DNA from: Chloroflexota bacterium
GTDB taxonomy: Bacteria > Chloroflexota > Limnocylindria > Limnocylindrales > CSP1-4
Direction of reading: 5' to 3'
DNA length: 5,366 nucleotides
Assembly (NCBI GenBank): GCA_017881985.1
Contig: JADGQH010000222.1
Span: 1-5,366, forward strand
Part shown: positions 1 through 5,366 of the stretch, one piece after another
Numbering within the stretch: the first letter of the stretch is position 1
Layout of the letters: every line of letters starts with the position of its first letter
Made by a program: the position numbers and the translations under genes
The notes under the pieces: generated by a model
Told to the model about the DNA's origin: nothing
Databases searched by the model: none
The model's input: only the letters and a program-made list of their open reading frames with translations

Positions 1-8
1 CTCGCCGC

Positions 9-1427
9 CTACCCCATGGCGTCGAGGATCATCCGGCGGAGCACCCGTGACGTGGCCGACCGGCGATAGGCCGCCGTCGACCGCAGGCCATCGCGCGGGT
101 GGATGTCCAGCAGGATGGCCGCAGCGGCCCGGTCGGCCACGTCGGGGCTCGCGACCGCGCCCTCGAGGACGGCCTCCGCGCTCGGCGCCCGGATCGGGAC
201 GTCGGTGACCGTGCCGACCGCGATGCGGACGTCGTGCCATGCCGCCGAGCCATCCGCCTGCCGCCACGTGACGGCCAGCGCGACCTTGGCGAGCGCCAGC
301 GCTCGCCGCGTGCCGATCTTGCGGTAGCGCAGCTGGCGCCGCGCGTCGAGCGGGAACTCGATCCGCAGGAGCAGCTCACCCGGCCGGAGCGCCGTCGTCC
401 GGTAGCCGGTGAAGAACGCCGCCGCGGGGATCGCCCGCTCGCCGCCCGCCCCGCCGGCCACGAGGACGGCCTCCGTCGCCAGGATCAGCGGCAGGCTGTC
501 GCCCGCCGGTGACGCGTTCACGACGTTGCCGCCCAGGGTCGCCATGTTCTGGAGCTGCGTTGCCCCGAACACCTCCGACATCTCCACCAGCGCGGGGAGG
601 TGGGCGGCCACGAGGGCCGACCGGCGCATGTCGCCGTAGGTTGCCGTGGCGCCGATCACGAGTCGATCGCCGTCGACCCGGATCCCACGCAGCTCCTCGA
701 TCCCGGTCAGGTCCAGGAGCGCAGTGTCGGCCGCGGCAGGGTCGTCGGCGAGCTGGACCATGATGTCCGTCCCGCCCGCGATCGGTCGCCAGGAGCCTTC
801 GGCGAGGAGGGCATACGCCTCCCCGAGCGTGGTCGGACGCGCGAATGCAGGCCCGACGCGGACATCCGACCCCGGCTCGACGTTCGGCCGGGTGGCCGGC
901 CCGGGAAGCTCGCGCTGCACCTGCGGCAGGCCGCCCCGCACCTCGCGCGGCGCCGTCGTGGCCGCACGCGCGATCGCGTCGATGATCTTCATGTACCCGG
1001 TGCACCGGCACAGGTTGCCGGCGATGACCTCGCGGATGGCGGCGTCGGTCGGTTCGGCGCCGGAGTCGAGGAACGCCCGCGCCGACATCAGGATGCCGGG
1101 CGTGCAGATGCCGCACTGGACGCCGCCCGAGTCCACGAAGGCGGCCTGGATCGGGTCGAGACGCCCATCCTCGGCGAGTCCCTCGACGGTGCGGACGTCG
1201 CGACCTTCCACCTGTCCCACCGGGATCAGGCAGCTGACCACGGGCATCCCGTCGACCAGGACCGTGCAGGCGCCGCACTCCCCCTCGCCGCAGCCTTCCT
1301 TGGTCCCGGTCAGGCCGAGATCGATGCGCAGGGCATCCAGCAACCGCAGCCCGCCGGGCCCGGCGACATCGACCGGGTTCCCGTTGACCATGAAGTGCGT
1401 CGCCCGGCTGGGCGCGATGATCGTCAC
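9..1427 (-). CDS. Fused [2Fe-2S] and FAD-binding subunit of xanthine dehydrogenase family enzyme
   Basis: A 472-residue electron-transfer subunit, close in length and domain order to R. capsulatus XdhA (about 462). A plant-ferredoxin-type [2Fe-2S] domain (about 10-85) has C46, C51, C54 (TKEGCGEGECGACTV) and C66. A helical [2Fe-2S] domain (about 88-157) has GGVQCGICTPG with C105 and C108, and NLCRCTGY with C140 and C142. All eight cluster cysteines are present. A Pro-rich linker (about 158-190) leads to an FAD domain (about 190-365) with IAGGTDIMVQ (216-225) and ATLGGNVVNASPAGD (296-310). The C-terminal flavoprotein domain follows (about 366-468), after FFTGYRTTALRPGE (338-351) and with RKIGTRRA (369-376). 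Known for the family: electrons pass from Mo through both clusters to FAD, then to NAD+ or another acceptor; the acceptor here is not evident. Start is GTG, fixed by AGGAGG 7 nt upstream and the 4-nt overlap with the large-subunit stop. It is a natural fusion of what CO dehydrogenase-type enzymes encode as CoxS and CoxM. No XdhC-type maturation gene is visible. Confidence 0.95.
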   Translation of the reverse strand: MTIIAPSRATHFMVNGNPVDVAGPGGLRLLDALRIDLGLTGTKEGCGEGECGACTVLVDGMPVVSCLIPVGQVEGRDVRTVEGLAEDGRLDPIQAAFVDSGGVQCGICTPGILMSARAFLDSGAEPTDAAIREVIAGNLCRCTGYMKIIDAIARAATTAPREVRGGLPQVQRELPGPATRPNVEPGSDVRVGPAFARPTTLGEAYALLAEGSWRPIAGGTDIMVQLADDPAAADTALLDLTGIEELRGIRVDGDRLVIGATATYGDMRRSALVAAHLPALVEMSEVFGATQLQNMATLGGNVVNASPAGDSLPLILATEAVLVAGGAGGERAIPAAAFFTGYRTTALRPGELLLRIEFPLDARRQLRYRKIGTRRALALAKVALAVTWRQADGSAAWHDVRIAVGTVTDVPIRAPSAEAVLEGAVASPDVADRAAAAILLDIHPRDGLRSTAAYRRSATSRVLRRMILDAMG

Positions 1428-3739
1428 GACCGGACCTCCTGTGCGGCGCGGTCGGCCGCGTCGAGCGCCGCGAGGATCCGCTCGGGCGTGGCTGGCAGCT
1501 CGTGGATCCAGACGCCGGTCGCGTCGTGGATGGCGGCGACCACCGCCGGTGCGACCACGTCCATCGGCAGCTCGCCGATCCCCTTGGCGCCATGCGGCGC
1601 GCTCGAGAACGGGTTCTCTACCAGGACGGCCGTGATCTTCGGCGCGTCGAGCGAGGTGGGGATCAGGTACTTGGAGAGCCGGTCGTTCAGGTATCGGCCG
1701 TCCTTCAGCTTCATCTCCTCGATGGTGGCGTAGCCGACCGCCTGGAGCGAGCCGCCCTCCACCTGGCCCGCGGCCATCAGGGGGTTGATGACCGTGCCGC
1801 AGTCGTCCGCGGAGACGACATGCCGGACTGCCACCTCGCCGGTGTCGAGGTCCACCTCGACCTCGACCGTGGCGGCGGCCCAGCCGAAGGCGGGGTAGGC
1901 GTCGCCGACATAGGTCGCGTCGTCCCAGGTGATGTTCGGGTAGCCGGTGAACTGCTCGTCGAAGCGCAGGGCGCCGTGGGTCCGGGCGTCGTCGACGTAG
2001 GTCGCGGCGAACGACCCCGGGGACCGTTCCTCGACCGCCGCGCGGAGCCGATCGGCCGCGAGCGCCAGCAGGCCCCCAACGACCATCGTGGAGCGCGAGG
2101 CGACGGTCGGACCGCTGTTCGGGACGACCGAGGTGTCCTGGCGCAGGACATCCACGTCCTCGAACGAGATCCCGAGCCGGTCCGCCACGATCTGGGCGAA
2201 CACGGTCCGCATCCCCTGGCCCATCTCCGTCTGGTCGGAGATGACGCAGACGCGACCGTCCGCCGTCAGCTCCACCGCGGCGATGCTGGCGAGGTACGTC
2301 TCGCCGCCGCCCGTGAAGCCGGCTCCGTGCCAACCCATGGCGACGCCGATCCCGGGTGCGCTGCGGGCCCCGCCCGCCAGGCGGTCAACGGTTCGGGCGG
2401 CGGCGAACGCGCTCCGGCGCGCCTCGAAATCGCCGGCCTCGAGGGCCGCCGCGAGGGTCTCCCGGGCCGAGACGCTTTCGTGCAGAACCTGCTGTGTCGG
2501 CGTCTGGTCGCCGACCTGGTAGGCCCAGCGTGCCCGAAGCTCCGCCGGCGAGATGGCGAGCGCCTCCGCGATCCGGTTGACCTGCATCTCCGCCGCGAAC
2601 TCTGTCTGGGGAGCGCCGAAGCCGCGGAAGGCGCCGGTGGGCGGCGTGTGGGTCTGCACCGCGCGCGAGCGGATGCGGACGTTCGGGCAGGCATACGGGC
2701 CGCCCGCATGCAGGGTCCCGCGGGAGAGCACGACCGACGAGAGCGTCTCGTAGGCGCCGGCGTCGAAGGTGACGTCGATGTCCTGGGCGACCAGCCGGCC
2801 GTCGCGCGTGACGCCGGTGCGATGGGTGACCACTGCCGGATGGCGCTTGGTGGTGACAGAGATGTCCTCGTGGCGGTCGTAGATCAGACGCACCGGGCGC
2901 CCGACGGCCAGGGCGAGCATGGCGGCGTGGATAGCGAGCCCCGACGGGAACTCCTCCTTGCCGCCGAAGGCGCCGCCCGTGTCCTCCTGGACGACCACGC
3001 AGTGCTCGGCGTCGAGGCCGAGCGCGCGCTTCATGGCGGCGTGCACGTAGTACGGGCACTGCAGCGAGCCATGGACCGTGACGCCGCCGTCCGACCGGGG
3101 CACGGCGATCATGCCCTGGGTCTCGATGTAGAGCTGCTCCTGGTGGCCGACCCGGTAGGTTCCCTCGACGACCAGGTCCGCCTCGGCGAACCCCGCCTCC
3201 AGGTCGCCCCGGGCGATGTCGTATCCGACGAAGACGTGGTCGGCCGCGAGCATCTCCGTGACGGCCGGGAGCGGCTCCGTGCGGAGCCGGATGTGGTCCC
3301 GCGCGGCGTGTGCCAGGGCCAGGGTGGGGGCCGCGACCAGGGCGACCGGCTCGCCGATGTAGCAGATCTCGTCCCCGGCCAGGACGGGCTGGTCGTCCTT
3401 CATGAGGTGGATGACGTTCTCGCCGGGCACGTCGGCCGCGGTGAGCACGACGACCCGGCTCCAATCGAAGTCTGGATCGCGCTCGATTCCGAGCAGCCGG
3501 GCGTGCGGTTCGGTTGCCCGAACCGTGCTGCCGTGCCATGCCCCCGGGACCAGGAAGTCGTCCGTATACCGGGTGACGCCCAGCAGCTTGGGAACCGCAT
3601 CCACCCGCGGCACCGACCGCCGGTCCGCGGCGGGGTCGGGGATCCGCCGCGCCGGCGACGACTCCGGTGGGGTCGCCACCAACGGGGCGGATGTTGCGGG
3701 CTTCGAGCGGGGTGTCCGAACCGGCGCTTGGGTCGTCAT
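1424..3739 (-). CDS. Xanthine dehydrogenase family molybdopterin-binding (large) subunit
   Basis: A 771-residue Mo subunit that hydroxylates its substrate with water-derived oxygen. Length is close to R. capsulatus XdhB (about 777). Order: Pro/Ala/Arg-rich lead (1-40), hammerhead domain (about 43-160), first Mo-cofactor domain (about 180-410), second Mo-cofactor domain (about 430-755). Seen: GSLQ with Q227, GGAFGGKE with E262, LSRGTLH with R340, GAFRGFGAPQ with F374, GAGFT with F475 and T476, EMGQG with Q508, GQVEGG (658-663), GAKGIGE with catalytic E723. By hand alignment these correspond to bovine Gln767, Glu802, Arg880, Phe914, Phe1009, Thr1010 and Glu1261. The AYRCSFR loop of form I CO dehydrogenase is absent. 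A purine or similar N-heterocycle is therefore the best substrate guess, but not proven. No Tat or Sec signal is visible, so it is probably cytoplasmic. Start: ATG with AAGGA 12 nt upstream; in-frame TTG/GTG codons at 20, 21 and 43 lack ribosome sites. The stop overlaps the next gene's GTG. Confidence 0.95.
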   Translation of the reverse strand: MTTQAPVRTPRSKPATSAPLVATPPESSPARRIPDPAADRRSVPRVDAVPKLLGVTRYTDDFLVPGAWHGSTVRATEPHARLLGIERDPDFDWSRVVVLTAADVPGENVIHLMKDDQPVLAGDEICYIGEPVALVAAPTLALAHAARDHIRLRTEPLPAVTEMLAADHVFVGYDIARGDLEAGFAEADLVVEGTYRVGHQEQLYIETQGMIAVPRSDGGVTVHGSLQCPYYVHAAMKRALGLDAEHCVVVQEDTGGAFGGKEEFPSGLAIHAAMLALAVGRPVRLIYDRHEDISVTTKRHPAVVTHRTGVTRDGRLVAQDIDVTFDAGAYETLSSVVLSRGTLHAGGPYACPNVRIRSRAVQTHTPPTGAFRGFGAPQTEFAAEMQVNRIAEALAISPAELRARWAYQVGDQTPTQQVLHESVSARETLAAALEAGDFEARRSAFAAARTVDRLAGGARSAPGIGVAMGWHGAGFTGGGETYLASIAAVELTADGRVCVISDQTEMGQGMRTVFAQIVADRLGISFEDVDVLRQDTSVVPNSGPTVASRSTMVVGGLLALAADRLRAAVEERSPGSFAATYVDDARTHGALRFDEQFTGYPNITWDDATYVGDAYPAFGWAAATVEVEVDLDTGEVAVRHVVSADDCGTVINPLMAAGQVEGGSLQAVGYATIEEMKLKDGRYLNDRLSKYLIPTSLDAPKITAVLVENPFSSAPHGAKGIGELPMDVVAPAVVAAIHDATGVWIHELPATPERILAALDAADRAAQEVRS
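1435..1440 (-). promoter_or_regulatory. Ribosome binding site AGGAGG for the FeS/FAD subunit
   Basis: A perfect anti-Shine-Dalgarno match, AGGAGG, lies inside the last codons of the large-subunit gene. It sits 7 nt before GTG (1427-1425), which overlaps the TGA stop (1426-1424) as GTGA. This decides the start of the FeS/FAD subunit over an in-frame ATG at 1391, which has no ribosome site, and over ATG codons far upstream. It implies translational coupling of the two subunits. Confidence 0.9.
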
Positions 3740-3811
3740 GGCTGTTGCTCGTCCTTCACGATGTGGGCACCGGCCCTGCCGAGGACCGCGTTGCGTGGAA
3801 CTTCCGTGCGG
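3740..3811. other. 72-nt gap between amrB and the hydroxylase large-subunit gene
   Basis: This is the only non-coding stretch longer than 8 nt in the window. Read on the minus strand it holds an AAGGA element (3756-3752), 12 nt before the large-subunit ATG, which is a plausible though distant ribosome binding site. A short inverted repeat, GGCA-7 nt-TGCC, is too weak and has no T-run, so it is not a convincing terminator. I see no good -35/-10 pair. The gap is long enough for a promoter, so the hydroxylase genes could be transcribed with amrSB or separately; sequence alone does not decide. Confidence 0.6.
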
Positions 3812-4786
3812 TCAACTCCAGAACACGGCACTAAGGTACCCCACGGCCCGATGCGGGTCGGCGCCGGCGTCCGCCGAGGTCGCGGACGCGAGCGCGAGGC
3901 CCGACGTTGCGCCCATCGCGCGGAGCGCCGCGAGGCCCAGGACGGCCGGCTCGATGCCGCACATCCCGCAGACCAGCCCGGGCCCGGCGTTGGCGCCGCG
4001 CTCCGCGGCCTCGGCGCGTGCCAGCTCCTCGGGGAGCAACCCTACGATCGCGGGCAGGAGCTCCTGCGTCACGCGGATTGCCGCATCGGCGGGCGGATAG
4101 TGGGCCATGTCCGTGCTGATCGCCAGGACGATCGGTGCACCCGCGTCCCGCCGCCGGGCGAGCAGCGAGCCCAGGCGCTCACCCGCGGCGATCGCGCCAT
4201 CGCCGGTCCCGGCCCCGACCGCCAGGGGCACGATCCGGGCGCCGGGCGCGACGGTCCGGAGCAGGGGCAGCTGGACCTCGATCGAGTGCTCCTCGAGGTG
4301 CGCGGCACGGTCCGGTCCGAACGGCAGGCCGAGCGCCAGGATCTCGGAGGCCAGCTCCGCGTCCACGCCGACGGTGCCGAGCGGCGTCCGCCACGAACCG
4401 GCCTCCCAGGCGCCCACGCCGTTGAGCCAGGCCGCCGTGTGGTTCGTGCCGAGCATCACGACGGTGGCGCCGTCGGCGACGAGCCGCCACGCCGCGGCTG
4501 CCACCAGGCCGCTGTACGCGAGTCCCGCGTGGGGCACGAGGATGCCGAGCGGGGAGGACGACGCGCCCGAGGCCCCGAGCGCGGACGCGAACCTGTCCGC
4601 CGCCACGGCCCCTCTCGCGCCCACGGACGCCGCAGCGGCCGACGCCCGGACCGATGCCGCCGACGCCGCCCCTTCGAGCAGCGTCGCGGTCATCCGGGAC
4701 AGCCGCGCGGGGTCCGCCGGGTAGAACGTCCCGGCGACTGCGGGCGGGCGTTCCGCCGCGTTCGCGTCCGGCTGGAGGTCGGTCAT
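3812..4786 (-). CDS. amrB: AmmeMemoRadiSam system protein B (MEMO1 family)
   Basis: A 324-residue protein of the MEMO family, which shares the fold of class III extradiol (LigB-type) dioxygenases. Seen: PPAVAGTFYPADP near the N terminus (14-26), LVPHAG with H86, GTNHT with H116, EEHSIEVQLP with H167, STDMAHY with D226 and H229, a CG motif at C276-G277, and VGYLSAVFW at the C terminus. These match the metal-site residues known in human MEMO1 (His49, His81, Asp189, His192, Cys244; numbering from memory), so the site looks intact. Biochemical role in bacteria is unresolved; partners are AmrS and AmrA. Start: the ATG at 4786 lies 4 nt after the amrS stop and leaves a short N-terminal lead. An in-frame GTG at 4819 would overlap amrS by 29 nt and add 11 residues, which is less likely. 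The ribosome site is weak (CGGA, 7 nt spacer). Oddities: an Ala/Ser-rich insert at about 38-78 and an extra cysteine, C273, giving CxxC with C276. Confidence 0.93.
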   Translation of the reverse strand: MTDLQPDANAAERPPAVAGTFYPADPARLSRMTATLLEGAASAASVRASAAAASVGARGAVAADRFASALGASGASSSPLGILVPHAGLAYSGLVAAAAWRLVADGATVVMLGTNHTAAWLNGVGAWEAGSWRTPLGTVGVDAELASEILALGLPFGPDRAAHLEEHSIEVQLPLLRTVAPGARIVPLAVGAGTGDGAIAAGERLGSLLARRRDAGAPIVLAISTDMAHYPPADAAIRVTQELLPAIVGLLPEELARAEAAERGANAGPGLVCGMCGIEPAVLGLAALRAMGATSGLALASATSADAGADPHRAVGYLSAVFWS

Positions 4787-4790
4787 GCGG

Positions 4791-5366
4791 TCATCCGCAG
4801 GGGATCCCGCCGGGTGCACCGGGGCGCCCGGGCCCGCGCGTCAGCGCACGACCCGCCAGCGCCAGCCCGCAGGACGGGCACGAGCCGTCGCCGGCGAGAT
4901 GCGAGAAGACCCGGTAACCGTGTCGCTCGATCAGCAGCGCGTCGCAGCCGGCGCAGTGCGTATCCTCCAGGCCCAGCTCCGGGGCGTTGCCCAGGTAGAC
5001 GTGGAGCAGGCCGGCCTCGCGCCCGATCTCGACGGCCCGTCGCAGGGTGGCGATCGGCGTCGGCGGCACGTCCATCATCCGGAAGGCCGGGAAGAAGCGG
5101 CTGACGTGCCACGGAGTCTCCGGGCCGAGGTGCTCCACCAGCCAGGCGGTCAGCTCGCGCAGCTCGCCCGGATCGTCGTTCTCTCCGGGGATGACGAGCG
5201 TGGTCACCTCCAGCCACGTCCCGGCGCGACGGTACGTCTCCAGCGCCTCCAGGACCGGCGCGAGCGTGGCTCCGCACCGGCGCCGGTAGAACGCGTCGGA
5301 GAACGACTTGAGGTCGACGTTGGCGGCATCGAGGACCGGCGCGAGCATGCAGATCGCCTCGGGCGT
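4791..5366 (-). CDS. amrS: AmmeMemoRadiSam system radical SAM enzyme (AmrS), C-terminal part, 5' end outside window
   Basis: The frame is open to the window edge, so the start and the radical SAM CxxxCxxC cluster motif are not visible. The 191 visible residues match the C-terminal half of AmrS. They contain ANVDLKSFSDAFYR (visible residues 14-27), a VEVTTLVIPGENDD-like block (here LEVTTLVIPGENDD, 52-65), PWHVSRFFPAFRM (85-97), PPTP (101-104) and VYLGNAPE (123-130). A CxxC...CxxC pair (C138, C141, C163, C166) then forms a probable zinc-ribbon or rubredoxin-like knuckle. The protein ends in a Gly/Pro/Arg-rich tail of about 20 residues that I do not recognise as conserved. Family knowledge: AmrS is a cytoplasmic radical SAM protein encoded with MEMO-type and AMMECR1-type partners; its substrate is not settled. 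The stop lies 4 nt before the amrB ATG, so translation is probably coupled. Family identity is clear; catalytic competence cannot be judged from this part. Confidence 0.93.
   Translation of the reverse strand, partial: TPEAICMLAPVLDAANVDLKSFSDAFYRRRCGATLAPVLEALETYRRAGTWLEVTTLVIPGENDDPGELRELTAWLVEHLGPETPWHVSRFFPAFRMMDVPPTPIATLRRAVEIGREAGLLHVYLGNAPELGLEDTHCAGCDALLIERHGYRVFSHLAGDGSCPSCGLALAGRALTRGPGRPGAPGGIPCG

Noticed and set aside
1428..2333. Upstream extension of the FeS/FAD frame to an ATG at 2333, giving 774 residues
   Set aside because: The added 302 residues lie out of frame inside the large-subunit gene, are Arg/Gly-rich and show no domain. AGGAGG and the GTGA overlap fix the start at 1427.
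3764..3785. Weak inverted repeat GGCA-7 nt-TGCC considered as a terminator after amrB
   Set aside because: A 4-bp stem with no following T-run on the minus strand does not meet the pattern of an intrinsic terminator.
3797..3806. Small palindrome GGAAcTTCC, flanked by two CGTG copies, in the gap before the large-subunit gene, considered as an operator
   Set aside because: The arms are only 4 nt and nothing else supports a regulator site; a match this short is expected by chance.
1502..5104. A 1200-codon open frame on the plus strand, antisense to parts of all four genes
   Set aside because: It is rich in Arg, Gly, Asp and Ala with no recognisable domain, and lies opposite genes with clear family motifs. 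Long antisense frames are expected where third positions are mostly G or C.
1..5366. RNA genes, CRISPR arrays, insertion sequences or long repeats
   Set aside because: None seen. The window is filled by four contiguous genes, and no repeated units, terminal repeats or tRNA-like folds stood out on either strand.

Overview
The window is GC-rich bacterial DNA (roughly 70% G+C by eye) and almost entirely coding. All four recognisable genes lie on the minus strand, so transcription runs from position 5366 toward position 1. The taxon cannot be fixed from sequence alone. High GC, an AmmeMemoRadiSam gene pair and a two-gene xanthine dehydrogenase-type molybdenum hydroxylase would suit a GC-rich soil or freshwater Chloroflexota lineage (Limnocylindria-like) or a deep-branching actinobacterium. 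This is inference.

Layout in transcription order: (1) 5366-4791, the C-terminal 191 residues of the AmmeMemoRadiSam system radical SAM enzyme (AmrS), cut by the window edge. (2) 4786-3812, AmmeMemoRadiSam system protein B (AmrB, MEMO family), starting 4 nt after the amrS stop. (3) A 72-nt gap with no clear terminator or promoter. (4) 3739-1424, a 771-residue molybdopterin-binding large subunit of the xanthine dehydrogenase family. (5) 1427-9, a 472-residue protein joining the [2Fe-2S] and FAD domains. It overlaps the large-subunit stop by 4 nt (GTGA) and has a perfect AGGAGG ribosome binding site. Only 8 nt remain beyond its stop.

Genes 4 and 5 should form one cytoplasmic (alpha-beta)2-type hydroxylase. 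Substrate is oxidised at the Mo centre, and electrons pass through two [2Fe-2S] clusters to FAD and on to an acceptor. Domain split and protein lengths resemble Rhodobacter capsulatus XdhA/XdhB, with gene order reversed. The large subunit keeps the residues that define purine-oxidising enzymes, not those of CO dehydrogenase or aldehyde oxidase. AmrS and AmrB belong to a widely conserved but functionally obscure module. Its third member (AmrA, AMMECR1 family) is not in the window. Whether this module and the hydroxylase work together is open; the shared strand and short gap make it a reasonable question. Long open frames on the plus strand are composition artefacts.
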